Source: an uncultured Pigmentiphaga sp.
GTDB taxonomy: Bacteria; Pseudomonadota; Gammaproteobacteria; Burkholderiales; Burkholderiaceae_B
Length of the DNA: 64,000 nucleotides
Direction of reading: 5' to 3'
Assembly: GCA_937891425.1 (NCBI GenBank)
Contig: CALAGD010000030.1
Coordinates: 7,269-71,268 of the forward strand
Shown: positions 52,688 to 61,524 of the stretch, piece after piece
How the letters are laid out: each line of letters starts with the position of its first letter
Position numbering within the stretch: the first letter of the stretch is position 1
Notes under the pieces: model-generated
The model's database searches: none
Told to the model about the DNA's origin: nothing
What the model saw: only the letters and a program-made list of their open reading frames with translations
Made by a program: the position numbers and the translations under genes

Positions 52688-53647
52688 ATGTCGACTCCCA
52701 AGCATTCGAAAATTCTCATCCTGGGCTCCGGCCCCGCGGGCTACACGGCGGCCGTCTACGCTGCGCGCGCCAACCTCAACCCCGTGCTCATTACGGGCGT
52801 CGAGCAGGGCGGGCAGCTCATGACCACCACCGAAGTCGACAACTGGCCCGCAGATTTCGAAGGCGTGCAGGGCCCCGACCTGATGGAACGGTTCCGCAAG
52901 CATGCCGAGCGTTTCGGTACCGAGATCATCTTTGACCACATCCACACGGCACGTCTTGCCGAACGCCCATTTACCCTGATTGGTGACTCCGGCACCTACA
53001 CCTGTGACGCCCTCGTGATTGCCACCGGCGCCAGTGCCAGGTACCTGGGGTTGCCTTCGGAAGAAGCGTTCAAGGGCAAGGGGGTTTCCGCGTGTGCCAC
53101 ATGCGACGGGTTCTTCTACCGAGGCCAGGACGTGGTAGTCGTCGGAGGCGGCAATACTGCCGTCGAAGAAGCGCTCTATCTCAGCAACATCTGCCGCAAA
53201 GTGACGGTCATACATCGCCGCGACAAATTCCGCGCCGAACCCATCCTGGTCGATCAGCTGCACGCCCGCGCCAGGGATGGCAATGTCGAGATCCGCTACT
53301 TCTATGAACTGCAGGAAGTGCTGGGCGACGACCGGGGTGTCACCGGGGTCCTCATCCGGCAGAACCAGACCGGCGAGGTCGAAGAACTCGCGGTCAGTGG
53401 CGTGTTCATCGCCATCGGTCACACGCCGAACACCAGCCTCTTCGCCGGCCAGCTCGACATGGACGATGGCTACATCATCACCCGCAGCGGGCGCAACGGC
53501 ATGGCCACGATGACATCAATCCCGGGTGTATTCGCCGCAGGCGACGTCCAGGACCACGTGTACCGCCAGGCGATCACCAGCGCCGCCACGGGCTGCATGG
53601 CTGCACTGGACGCCCAGCGCTGGTTGGAGAATGAGAAAGCGAGCTAG
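52688..53647 (+). CDS. trxB: Thioredoxin-disulfide reductase
   Basis: A FAD enzyme that reduces thioredoxin with NADPH. The 319-residue protein shows the FAD loop LILGSGPAGYTAAVYAAR (about residues 10-27), the redox-active pair in CATC (Cys136, Cys139), the NADPH loop VVVVGGGNTAVEEALYLS followed by HRRDKFRA, and GVFAAGDVQDHVYRQAITSAATGC. The ATG at 52688 matches family starts; the frame is open eleven codons further. The gene overlaps the Smr-domain gene by 17 bases. Confidence 0.97.
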   Translation: MSTPKHSKILILGSGPAGYTAAVYAARANLNPVLITGVEQGGQLMTTTEVDNWPADFEGVQGPDLMERFRKHAERFGTEIIFDHIHTARLAERPFTLIGDSGTYTCDALVIATGASARYLGLPSEEAFKGKGVSACATCDGFFYRGQDVVVVGGGNTAVEEALYLSNICRKVTVIHRRDKFRAEPILVDQLHARARDGNVEIRYFYELQEVLGDDRGVTGVLIRQNQTGEVEELAVSGVFIAIGHTPNTSLFAGQLDMDDGYIITRSGRNGMATMTSIPGVFAAGDVQDHVYRQAITSAATGCMAALDAQRWLENEKAS

Positions 53648-54335
53648 GAAACCCGCCGCACCTGCCCCCGTACGGCCGCCGGACGGCACCGCGCTGCACC
53701 CTGCCCTGGGTCGGCTGAAAAGCCTGTACAAGGAAATGCAGCGTGTGCAGCACGACGAAGAGCGTCGCCGCAAGGAGCAACGTCGGGAGCGTGAGCGCGC
53801 CCAGCATGAACACAGCGTCTTTCGCCAGTGGGCGCGCGACGTGATTCCGCTTGCGCCGGACAACCGGGTTCAGCTCAATGCGGAAGCACCCGCGCCTTTG
53901 CCCCTGCAGCGCTGGGCTGACGATGACGCCGTCCTGCGCGAGTCCGTTTCCGACGAGTACGGTGCTGAATGGCTGCTTGAAACTGACGAAACGTTGTCGT
54001 TCCGGCGCAATGGCATTGGCCCTGACGTGGTGCGCAAGTTGCGACGAGGCACCTGGACGATAACCGCCCAGCTCGATCTGCACGGAATGCGGGTCGATGA
54101 AGCGCGCGCGGCCATCAGCGAATTCCTGCGTCAGTGCGTGAGGCTCGACAAGCGCTGCGTGCGCATCATTCACGGCAAGGGGCTGGGCTCGGTGAACCGG
54201 CAACCCGTTCTGAAGGACAAGGTGCGGCGCTGGCTGACGCAGAAGGAAGAAGTACTGGCGTTTACGGAAGCGCGCCCGAACGATGGCGGTTCAGGCGTCG
54301 TGCTGGTACTGCTGAAACGAAATCAGCAAACCTGA
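53631..54335 (+). CDS. Smr-domain protein (possible DNA/RNA endonuclease)
   Basis: A 234-residue protein: a basic, coiled N-terminal part (about residues 25-60, RLKSLYKEMQRVQHDEERRRKEQRRERERAQ) and a C-terminal Smr domain with LDLHGMRVDEARAAISEFL and RIIHGKGLGS, the LDLHG and HGKG motifs of the family (MutS2 C-domain, YdaL/SmrA/B). Relatives nick or cut DNA or mRNA, for example at collided ribosomes. It starts inside the trxB end and is likely translated by coupling. The specific role is not predictable. Confidence 0.88.
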   Translation: MRKRARKPAAPAPVRPPDGTALHPALGRLKSLYKEMQRVQHDEERRRKEQRRERERAQHEHSVFRQWARDVIPLAPDNRVQLNAEAPAPLPLQRWADDDAVLRESVSDEYGAEWLLETDETLSFRRNGIGPDVVRKLRRGTWTITAQLDLHGMRVDEARAAISEFLRQCVRLDKRCVRIIHGKGLGSVNRQPVLKDKVRRWLTQKEEVLAFTEARPNDGGSGVVLVLLKRNQQT

Positions 54336-54392
54336 AGCGGGCCGGGCGAACACTGCCCGAGAGCGAACCCTGTCGCATCCCGCATCAGGCAA

Positions 54393-54731
54393 TCAGATGG
54401 CGTCGTCGCCGGTTTCTCCGGTACGGATGCGAATGACCTGCTCCACAGGCAGGACGAAGATCTTCCCATCACCGATCTTGCCCGTATGCGCGGCCCGAAT
54501 GATGGCCTCACATGCCTGTTCGACCATCTGGTCGCTGACGACGACTTCGATCCGGATCTTCGGCAGAAAGTCGACTACATATTCCGCGCCCCGGTACAGT
54601 TCGGTGTGGCCCTTCTGCCGGCCAAATCCCTTGACCTCGGTGACGGTCAGGCCACTGATGCCAACTTCGGCCAGTGCCTCGCGGACTTCATCGAGTTTGA
54701 ACGGCTTGATTATCGCAACGATTTGCTTCAC
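54393..54731 (-). CDS. Nitrogen regulatory protein PII (GlnB/GlnK)
   Basis: A 112-residue trimeric signal protein sensing 2-oxoglutarate, ATP/ADP and glutamine. It begins KQIVAIIKPFKLDEVREALAEVG, has GRQKGHTELYRGAEYVVDFLPK in the T-loop with the uridylylation target Tyr51, and ends with IGDGKIFVLPVEQVIRIRTGETGDDAI (B and C loops). I start at GTG 54731, the usual MKQI position; the frame runs on upstream without homology. No amtB is adjacent, so GlnB is more likely than GlnK, but I leave the symbol open. Confidence 0.95.
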   Translation of the reverse strand: MKQIVAIIKPFKLDEVREALAEVGISGLTVTEVKGFGRQKGHTELYRGAEYVVDFLPKIRIEVVVSDQMVEQACEAIIRAAHTGKIGDGKIFVLPVEQVIRIRTGETGDDAI

Positions 54732-54787
54732 GACTTGCTCCAGTAATTTTCGGGTATCCCGCGACGGGGATCCCGTCGTCATTCATT

Positions 54788-55288
54788 TTATAGTGCGCGC
54801 CGGTCGACATCGCGCAGCGACTCCAGCAACGCACGCCCGTCCGGCCCAACACGCACCAGGGCGTAGCGCGCCTGGCTGAAACGATCCGCGGCACCCTCTT
54901 CAAAGAAGTACGCATCGGATGTGAGCCGCACGCGATTGCCGGTGACATCAAAACGCAGGACGATCTCATCGTCGTCCACGGGCTGCAATCCTGACTGTAC
55001 CCGTTGCAGCTGTCCTACACCTTGGGCGTCGGGCTTGAGTACGGCATAACGATCATTGCGCTGTACCCTGCCCTCGTTGCGCAGACGCTCGATGTCGCGT
55101 GCCAGGGCGAACTGCAACTGCATGTAATCCCCCTGCATCAGCGAGCGCGGATCCGCCGGAACCAGCTCCAGCAGCACGGCCACACCAGCGCCAAGTGTGC
55201 GCTCAAGCCTGAACACGTGCAGGTTAGCCGTCACCAGCACGAGCAGCAGTCCGAACAGCACCAGCCAGCTGCGTCTATTCATCTTCAT
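54788..55288 (-). CDS. GDYxxLxY-motif protein (predicted exported, unknown function)
   Basis: A 166-residue protein with an N-terminal membrane anchor (WLVLFGLLLVLVTANLHVF) and the family motif SLMQGDYMQLQFALA near residue 52 (here GDYMQLQF, with Phe in place of the final Tyr). The rest is soluble and probably periplasmic: YAVLKPDAQGVGQLQRV, RVRLTSDAYFFEEG. It starts inside the end of the DUF4401 gene and is the third gene of a conserved three-gene unit (DUF2157, DUF4401, GDYxxLxY). The function of the unit is not known. The TTG at 55294 is a possible but less likely start. Confidence 0.82.
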   Translation of the reverse strand: MKMNRRSWLVLFGLLLVLVTANLHVFRLERTLGAGVAVLLELVPADPRSLMQGDYMQLQFALARDIERLRNEGRVQRNDRYAVLKPDAQGVGQLQRVQSGLQPVDDDEIVLRFDVTGNRVRLTSDAYFFEEGAADRFSQARYALVRVGPDGRALLESLRDVDRRAL

Positions 55289-56465
55289 CGGCAAATATGG
55301 GCGAGGATGACTGTTGCAAGCGCAGGAGCATCGCGAAGGCTACCAGCAGCGCACCTACCAGAACGAGGGAGGCGGATTTCACGAGCAACGTGAAATCGAG
55401 CAGGTAGTAGAACCGCGCCAGATACGCCACCAGCCCGACCACACCAACTGCCAGCAGCCCCGCCTGCAGGCTGGCAAAGCCTGCCATGGCCCAGACGACC
55501 GACAGTCCGACGCCCGGGGCAAGGAGCCAGAACGGGACGAGCGCAAACAGCATCAGCAACGCGCCAGGCACCAGGCCACGGGTACCATGATCGCGCCACC
55601 CGCCTGAGGATGCAGGATGCGCCTTTCGGTAGGCCACGCACAGCCAGGTCAAGGCTGGCAACAAAGCATGCATGCCATTGACAATGCGTCCCACATTGCC
55701 GCCCTGGATGGCTGCCCACATCTCTGCTGGCGTCATTGCTACGCCGGCCTCCCAGGCCAGGACGCTGCTGGCGAGTGCGAGCCCGAGGACCGCCGGAGCG
55801 GTATGGACTCTCCAGTGCATCAGCGCTGGCGTTACGGTGGGCACCACCATGACCCAGGCGGCGAAAGCCAGCACGTTCATTGTCAGCGCCGAGATGCTTG
55901 CCGAGGCGGATGCATGCACCATCGCGCCCAGCGCAAACCATATGGTGCACGCTGCTGCCAGGCTCAGCACGAGCCGGTACAGCCAGCCACCGGCCGCCGC
56001 GTAGCAGAGCGCGACCAGCGGGAGCACGACCCACCAAGCATGCGGCCGCTCGTCGTTCACGAACCACATGCACAACCCGACCCCAGCCAGCACCGCGGCC
56101 ATGCCAGCCTGGTGGGCAAATGCACCTTGTCCCATCCGCCTGATGGACACACCAAGCCCGCACAACGCCACGCCGATGCCTGCCACGACCAGCGGCTGCC
56201 GCCTGAACACGTCATCGAGAAAAAACAGGAGCAAGACCAGCAATAGCCACGCAGTCAGCCATCCTGCGCCACCCACCAGAAAGCGCACCGGCATCGACCG
56301 ATCCGCGGTGGTCACCTCCCTGCCGCCATGCCAGAGGGATTCCTCGCGCAAGCGTACGACGAGGCGCTCGATACACCGGGACGCATCCCGGGAGGACTGA
56401 GCCGAATGAGGAACGATGTCAGGATGCATGGGGTCTGCCTGCCTGGAACTCATCAACGCCGTCAT
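55275..56465 (-). CDS. DUF4401 multi-span membrane protein
   Basis: A 396-residue protein with about ten hydrophobic segments (for example WLTAWLLLVLLLFFLDDVF, ALTMNVLAFAAWVMVVPTVTPAL, GALLMLFALVPFWLLAPGVGLSVVWAMAGF). The position between a DUF2157 and a GDYxxLxY gene identifies it as the DUF4401 member of the unit. The N-terminal 50 residues are soluble. The start ATG at 56465 has AGGAG seven bases upstream and overlaps the DUF2157 gene by 47 bases. No enzymatic motif is seen; a small-molecule or lipid-linked role is possible but unsupported. Confidence 0.82.
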   Translation of the reverse strand: MTALMSSRQADPMHPDIVPHSAQSSRDASRCIERLVVRLREESLWHGGREVTTADRSMPVRFLVGGAGWLTAWLLLVLLLFFLDDVFRRQPLVVAGIGVALCGLGVSIRRMGQGAFAHQAGMAAVLAGVGLCMWFVNDERPHAWWVVLPLVALCYAAAGGWLYRLVLSLAAACTIWFALGAMVHASASASISALTMNVLAFAAWVMVVPTVTPALMHWRVHTAPAVLGLALASSVLAWEAGVAMTPAEMWAAIQGGNVGRIVNGMHALLPALTWLCVAYRKAHPASSGGWRDHGTRGLVPGALLMLFALVPFWLLAPGVGLSVVWAMAGFASLQAGLLAVGVVGLVAYLARFYYLLDFTLLVKSASLVLVGALLVAFAMLLRLQQSSSPIFADEDE

Positions 56466-57480
56466 GGACCGGCTCCTGCATGGGACACCGAAACCGGCGA
56501 GTGCGCCCCAACCGTCGCAAACCGCCTGCCATCAGTGCGGAGAATGTGGGTACGAATACGACGAGGATGGCAAGCACGACGAGCGGCTCCTGTTGCACGC
56601 GATCCCAGTAGGCTGCGACACTGGTAGTAGCAATCACCCACACCAGTGACAGGCCCAGCATCGCCAATATGGCCAGATCCGGGCGCAGGAAGGAATACAC
56701 AAGCCCCAGTGCCGTGCACACACCGGCCCAAAGTGCAAGAACCCCAACCACGGGCATCGCAAGAGCGAAGTGACGAACGACCACCACGCTTGCCCACACG
56801 CTGAGCGCGAACACCAGCCAGCCGGCAAGGATACGGATGAGCAGCGGCACGCGGGGAAGCGCGAACTTCGGCAGTCCCCATTCGAACAGTAAGAGCAGCC
56901 CCAGGTTGCCCCCGGCAAGCATGGCCATGGATGTAACCCAGTCGTGAATCGAACGCTGCGCCACGAACAGCACGAGAGCAACGTTGACGATGCCGATCCA
57001 GAGCAACCACACGGACACCGCGCGTGCAGCGACCGCCCAAGGCAGCATCGTAACGGCCCAGACGGCAAACATCTGCCAGCTGTCGGCTCCCGTCTGGTAT
57101 TGCTGACCGATCAGTGCCCACAATGCCCCGAGTATTACGCACGCAACGAACAGGCACGCACTTGCAGCCCGGTTCGACAGCCGGGGCAACACCGCCGGCG
57201 AAGCTACCGCCACCAGCAGAACTTCCAGCAGGCCAATGCGGGCAAGGCGGCTGAAACCCGACCAGTTCGCTGCAACCCAAAGTACGATGCCAGCCGCCAC
57301 CAGTACGCTGCCCAGCACCAGGCAGGCATCAGACAGAAACCGTTCCCAGGCCCCCTGCGACGGCGAAGGGGGGTACCATCGCGCGATGCGCCGCACCCCC
57401 CTGCGGCCGATGGCGCCGTGCTGCACCCAGTCATCGACTGTTTTCCAGAGCCGCGCCCGACGCAGCCAATGTTCCCACAT
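56419..57480 (-). CDS. DUF2157 multi-span membrane protein
   Basis: A 353-residue protein. A short N-terminal cytoplasmic DUF2157 region (WEHWLRRARLWKTVDDWVQHGAIG) is followed by about ten to eleven hydrophobic segments, such as CLVLGSVLVAAGIVLWVAANW (the common LGxxLxxxGvilfiaaNW pattern of the family) and VILGALWALIGQQYQTGADSWQMFAVW. First gene of the DUF2157-DUF4401-GDYxxLxY unit, with overlaps showing tight coupling. Function unknown. A possible promoter is in the 228-base gap to the divergent flavodoxin-fold gene. Confidence 0.85.
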   Translation of the reverse strand: MWEHWLRRARLWKTVDDWVQHGAIGRRGVRRIARWYPPSPSQGAWERFLSDACLVLGSVLVAAGIVLWVAANWSGFSRLARIGLLEVLLVAVASPAVLPRLSNRAASACLFVACVILGALWALIGQQYQTGADSWQMFAVWAVTMLPWAVAARAVSVWLLWIGIVNVALVLFVAQRSIHDWVTSMAMLAGGNLGLLLLFEWGLPKFALPRVPLLIRILAGWLVFALSVWASVVVVRHFALAMPVVGVLALWAGVCTALGLVYSFLRPDLAILAMLGLSLVWVIATTSVAAYWDRVQQEPLVVLAILVVFVPTFSALMAGGLRRLGRTRRFRCPMQEPVHDGVDEFQAGRPHAS

Positions 57481-57708
57481 TCAAATTCCCCCGTGCATCG
57501 TGTCTGCGACCGCCCCTGCCTGCTGGTCGTATCGACCTGTTCACAGAGCATAACGCCATTCGGCCGTAACCGGACAGCACCGTACGGCTTTGCCCGCCCC
57601 ATGGCGAAAGACTTTGCCGGAAGGCTGCGCGGGCGGCACAATGACACCTGCTGCAGAAGCACCAGCGCTGCCTCCCTGGCACGCGCTCCAGCGCCCGGAG
57701 GCCCATCC

Positions 57709-58248
57709 ATGACCACGAATCCACCGCTGCTACTTGTCGTCTGGCACTCACGTACCGGAGCCGCAAGGCAGATGGCTGACGCCGTGGTCCGTGGCGCCCA
57801 TGCGGTCGCCACGGAGTTCGCGCATGACCAGCCAGCCATGGCCGAATCGTGTCTGCTCAATGTCTGTCAACGGTCCGCCGATACGGTCGACAGCAGCCTG
57901 CTGCTGCGCGCTGCCGGTTACGTTTTCTGCACTCCGGAGAACCTGGGATCCATGACGGGGACCATGAAGGAGTTCTTCGATCGCAATTATTACGCGGTGC
58001 TGGATTCAGTCGCGGGTCGCCCGTATGGGGCGATCATCGCCGCTGGCACCGACGGCCATGGCGCACGCCAGCAACTGGAGCGCATTGTCACAGGCTGGCG
58101 CCTGCGCGCAGTCGCCCCCACAGTGGTAATCCGCAACGGTGCGCAGACACCTGAGGAAATCCTCGCGCCCAAGACAATTCCTGCCACTGACCTCGAACGC
58201 TGTGCCGAACTGGGCGGGCTGGTCGCAGCAACCCTGCTGCTGGCCTAG
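57709..58248 (+). CDS. Flavodoxin-fold NAD(P)H-dependent oxidoreductase-like protein
   Basis: A 179-residue flavodoxin-like protein. LLLVVWHSRTGAARQMADAVVRGA (about residues 7-30) matches the FMN phosphate loop and GYVFCTPENLGSMTGTMKEFFDRNYYA is the typical isoalloxazine-binding region of the NADPH:FMN reductase group. It likely carries FMN and passes electrons to quinones or other partners. It is a single gene; the frame continues far upstream as a non-coding open frame, and the ATG at 57709 after CCGGAGG is the start. Its stop overlaps the stop of the convergent peptidase gene in a shared CTAG. Confidence 0.83.
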   Translation: MTTNPPLLLVVWHSRTGAARQMADAVVRGAHAVATEFAHDQPAMAESCLLNVCQRSADTVDSSLLLRAAGYVFCTPENLGSMTGTMKEFFDRNYYAVLDSVAGRPYGAIIAAGTDGHGARQQLERIVTGWRLRAVAPTVVIRNGAQTPEEILAPKTIPATDLERCAELGGLVAATLLLA

Positions 58249-59093
58249 CGACGTGCCTGCTGGTAGATGGGCATGAGACGTTCCGCTTTCTGCTGGATGT
58301 CGGCAATCCGGCTTGCGGATGACGGGTGGGTTGAGAGCAGCTCAATGGGCTCGGCGCCCCCTGCTGTCGACATTTTCTGCCACAGTGTGACCGCTGCGCG
58401 GGGGTTATAACCTGCGCGCGCCGCCAGCTCTAGCCCGATGGCATCTGCTTCGGTTTCGAACGAGCGACTGTTTGGCAGTGTGAACATGACCTCGGTGAGA
58501 GTGGATCCAAGGTCAACCGCGGCGCGATTGCCCGTGGCCGCCGCCAGCACCGAGAGGCCCAGCTGTGCTGCGAGCTGTTGCGACATTTGCTCGCGCGTAT
58601 GTTCCCGCAAGGCATGGGCAATCTCATGACCGATGACTGCGGCAAGCTCCGCGTCGGTAGGTTTCACCCGTTCAAGCAATCCGGTGTACACGGCGATCCG
58701 CCCGCCCGGCATGCACCAGGCATTGACCTCGTCGTTGTCGAAGACGTTCACCTCCCACTTCCAGTTCGCCGCGTCGGGACGGAAGGCACCCACCTGGGCG
58801 ATCAGCCGCTGCGCGATCCCACGCACGCGAGCGACCGCGGCCGCGTCACGGTTCAGCTGCCCCGCCTGCCGTGCTTCCTGTAATGTTTGCGCATACATTT
58901 GGGCGGCCGCCTGCTCGACCTGCGCGGGCGAGACCAGGCTGCTGATGTATTGCGTCCGCTGCACGCCCACAGCGCCGCTGCTGGTTGTCTGTACCGGGGC
59001 GCACGCGCTGGCAGCTGCACAGGCGGCAACTACCGCCAGGCCGCGTACCCTGGCGCACAGTTTCTGCATCACGGTCATCCGAAACACTGTCAT
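58245..59093 (-). CDS. M48-family metalloprotease, probable lipoprotein
   Basis: A 282-residue periplasmic zinc peptidase of the LoiP/YcaL type. The leader (LAVVAACAAASAC) ends in a Cys that could be lipidated. The zinc motif is AVIGHEIAHALREH (HExxH), with the third ligand in RSFETEADAIGLELAARAGYNP, and a C-terminal LLSTHPSSASRIADIQ motif. Such proteins take part in envelope quality control. The frame is open upstream to 59240; I chose ATG 59093, with ATGs at 59078 and 59069 as options. Its stop shares CTAG with the flavodoxin-fold gene. Confidence 0.88.
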   Translation of the reverse strand: MTVFRMTVMQKLCARVRGLAVVAACAAASACAPVQTTSSGAVGVQRTQYISSLVSPAQVEQAAAQMYAQTLQEARQAGQLNRDAAAVARVRGIAQRLIAQVGAFRPDAANWKWEVNVFDNDEVNAWCMPGGRIAVYTGLLERVKPTDAELAAVIGHEIAHALREHTREQMSQQLAAQLGLSVLAAATGNRAAVDLGSTLTEVMFTLPNSRSFETEADAIGLELAARAGYNPRAAVTLWQKMSTAGGAEPIELLSTHPSSASRIADIQQKAERLMPIYQQARR

Positions 59094-59220
59094 CTGAGAT
59101 CCGGTGCTCTTGCGCATGACGGCTTCACTCGACATGGGTGAGGACTGCGCGCCTACGCCGCCTGGTTGATGGAGTGCATTGCCTGGACGCTTCGCTTTCC
59201 CGCCATGCCTGGCAGAGCCG

Positions 59221-60282
59221 TCACGCACCGAAACGCGCACGCTGGAGCAATGCGTGATCCATCAGCACCAGTGCCAGCAGGGCCTCGGCAATGGGCGTGG
59301 CGCGAATGCCCACGCACGGATCATGCCGGCCGTGCGTCTCCACCAGCACAGGCTCTCCCTCCCGGGTAATCGACCGCCGCGGAATGCGAATGCTGGAAGT
59401 AGGCTTGATGGTCAGCTTGACCGTAATAGGTTGTCCGCTGGAGATGCCGCCCAGGATACCGCCCGCATGGTTCGAAAGGAATCCCTCTGGGGTGATCTCG
59501 TCGCCGTGCTCGCTGCCCTTTTGCGCCGCGCTGGCAACCCCAGCGCCGATTTCCACCGCCTTGACGGCATTCAGGCCCATCATGGCATGCGCGATGCAGG
59601 CATCCAGCCGATCATACAGCGGCTCTCCCCACCCGGCGGGCACCTGCTCGGCGGTGACGAAAATCTTCGCGCCAACCGAATCACCCGACTTGCGCAAGGC
59701 GTCCATGTACCTTTCGAGCTGGGGAATGACCGATGCGTTGGGCGCGAAGAACGGATTGCGCTCGACCTCGTCCCAACTTTCGAACGGAATCTCGATTTCC
59801 CCCAGCTGTGCCATGTAGCCGCGGATGGCCACGCCGTACGTCTGGGCCAGCCACTTGCGCGCAATCGCACCCGCGGCCACCGTGGGAGCGGTCAGACGCG
59901 CCGACGAACGACCGCCCCCGCGCGGATCACGTACACCGTATTTCTTCCAGTAGGTGTAATCCGCATGACCCGGCCGGAAGGTGTCGAGCAGGTTGCTGTA
60001 ATCCTTGCTGCGCGCATCGACGTTGCGAATGAGGAGCGCGATGGGCGTACCGGTTGTGACACCTTCATGCACACCCGACAGAATCTCGACTGCATCCGGC
60101 TCGCGTCGCTGGGTTACGTGCCGTGACGTACCGGGGCGACGGCGATCGAGCTCACGCTGGATATCCTCGGGACTGATGGGCAGTCCGGGTGGACAGCCAT
60201 CGATCACGCAGCCGATCGCCGGGCCATGGGATTCGCCGAAATTGGTTACACGAAACAGGGTGCCTAGGGTGCTGCCGGACAT
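59221..60282 (-). CDS. aroC: Chorismate synthase
   Basis: Makes chorismate from EPSP with reduced FMN, the last common step of aromatic amino acid synthesis. The 353-residue protein shows TNFGESHGPAIGCVIDGCPPG (signature 1), RRREP-type basic sites, GHADYTYWKKYGVRDPRGGGRSSARLTAPTVAAGAIA (signature 2) and SNHAGGILGGISSGQPI (signature 3). The ATG at 60282 gives the usual MSGSTLGTLFRVT start; the frame is open 26 codons upstream but that part is not conserved. Monocistronic by appearance. Confidence 0.97.
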   Translation of the reverse strand: MSGSTLGTLFRVTNFGESHGPAIGCVIDGCPPGLPISPEDIQRELDRRRPGTSRHVTQRREPDAVEILSGVHEGVTTGTPIALLIRNVDARSKDYSNLLDTFRPGHADYTYWKKYGVRDPRGGGRSSARLTAPTVAAGAIARKWLAQTYGVAIRGYMAQLGEIEIPFESWDEVERNPFFAPNASVIPQLERYMDALRKSGDSVGAKIFVTAEQVPAGWGEPLYDRLDACIAHAMMGLNAVKAVEIGAGVASAAQKGSEHGDEITPEGFLSNHAGGILGGISSGQPITVKLTIKPTSSIRIPRRSITREGEPVLVETHGRHDPCVGIRATPIAEALLALVLMDHALLQRARFGA

Positions 60283-60417
60283 GGGAAACAGGGCTAACCG
60301 GTCAAGTGGAGAAAGCGTGATTATCGCACTGTTGGCCCAGGGGCGACCGGAGTACTCCACATCCCGCGTCCCGGAGGTATGGGCTTGGCGGCACCGGATC
60401 CGGGATGCCTGCCGGGA

Positions 60418-60729
60418 TCAGCGGTCGCTGCCGGTCTCACCGCCACACCGCAATGCACAGGCTCCCATGACCGGCGGCGCCGGGCGTGAACGCACGCTCT
60501 CTCGATGGTTCGTGATGCACGCGACGTACCGGGGGATGAGTGCCTGCAGAACGTCGTCGCCAGGCTCGCCCCACACTTGCAGGCTGGACGCCACCTGAGG
60601 ACAGGGTTCGTCAAACATGAGGTTGCCGGGTTCGGACGGCGACACCACCTCCGCCGGTACGTGGCTGCACGCCGCCGATACCAACGCGGTCACAACGATC
60701 AGGCTGGAAAGACGTATCGATTCAGGCAT
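60418..60729 (-). CDS. Small Cys-containing predicted lipoprotein, unknown
   Basis: A 103-residue protein not matching a family I recognise. The leader LSSLIVVTALVSAACS ends in a plausible lipobox Cys. The mature part has further Cys in DEPCPQV, VACITN and GACALRCGG, suggesting two disulfides, and a segment (SLQVWGEPGDDVLQALIPRYVACITNHRE) predicted helical. The codon pattern and the leader favour a real gene. The frame is open well upstream, but the earlier residues look non-coding. It sits between aroC and a tRNA, 135 bases upstream of aroC on the same strand. Confidence 0.6.
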   Translation of the reverse strand: MPESIRLSSLIVVTALVSAACSHVPAEVVSPSEPGNLMFDEPCPQVASSLQVWGEPGDDVLQALIPRYVACITNHRESVRSRPAPPVMGACALRCGGETGSDR

Positions 60730-60981
60730 GACGGGAGTGCGCTGCCCTGGGCAGTGGGGGACGGCAAGGCGCACACGATACTGCACGCAGGGGAAGAATG
60801 TCCATAGCATGGCATTCCCCGGGCCGACGCGCTCGATGCTGCAGGTTGGGAAACCTGCCTGAGGCCTGTCGTGGCCGCCGCCCGCCCCTGTCCACGCACA
60901 CCTGCCTGTACTGCGTGTTGGCCGGTATTGCTTGTGCAACGAGTCGGCGCGGCACACCCTGCACCGGCCTCACGCCCAAAC

Positions 60982-61010
60982 AAAAAAGCCGCTTCGATAG
61001 CGGCTTTTTT
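60982..61010 (-). terminator. Rho-independent terminator after tRNA-Met
   Basis: AAAAAAGCCGCT (60982-60993), five-base loop, AGCGGCTTTTTT (60999-61010): a perfect stem with an A-run on one side and a T-run on the other, so it can work in both directions. On the minus strand it follows the tRNA by nine bases. Confidence 0.93.
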
Positions 61011-61019
61011 GAGAGAATC

Positions 61020-61096
<77 letters not shown>

Positions 61097-61160
61097 GTGG
61101 AAAGACCGCAATTTTACACACAACTCTGAAGATTGTGCAAGTCGTCGGGCTAACCCCAAC

Positions 61161-61189
61161 TTGACGCCTGTTTACAAAATCCAGATCAT
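61161..61189 (+). promoter_or_regulatory. Candidate promoter of the cold-shock gene
   Basis: TTGACG (61161-61166) is a good -35; 17 bases on, GATCAT (61184-61189) is a weak -10. A start near 61196 would give a leader of about 65 bases with a CACGG/CCGTG stem. The -10 is poor, so the exact promoter is uncertain. Confidence 0.35.
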
Positions 61190-61260
61190 GTGATTCGAGA
61201 GTTCCCAGCACGGGCATCGCTCCGTGGGGTTGTGCGCCAAACCAAGCTAGAAGGCTAGTC

Positions 61261-61524
61261 ATGTCTGATGTATCCAGCGCTCCCACCACCGAGAATGGTG
61301 GTGCAACAAAGGCCACAGGCACGGTGAAGTGGTTCAACGACGCCAAGGGCTTTGGTTTCATTACGCCCGACGACGGCGGCGAAGACCTTTTTGCCCACTT
61401 CTCGTCCATTCAGATGACGGGTTTCAAGACCCTTAAGGAAGGGCAGCGGGTCTCCTACGACGTCATCCAGGGGCCCAAGGGGAAACAGGCGCTCAATATC
61501 ACCAATATCAGCTCGCCGACATAA
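61261..61524 (+). CDS. Cold-shock domain protein
   Basis: An 87-residue CspA-family RNA/ssDNA-binding protein. The cold-shock domain covers about residues 18-84: ATGTVKWFNDAKGFGFITPDDGGEDLFAHFSSIQ, with RNP1 KGFGFI and RNP2 DLFAHF (the usual form is DVFVHF). An extra N-terminal tail of about 17 residues, Ser/Thr/Ala-rich and probably disordered, precedes it. The stop TAA shares a base with the start ATG of the DUF192 gene, so the two are co-translated. Confidence 0.96.
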   Translation: MSDVSSAPTTENGGATKATGTVKWFNDAKGFGFITPDDGGEDLFAHFSSIQMTGFKTLKEGQRVSYDVIQGPKGKQALNITNISSPT

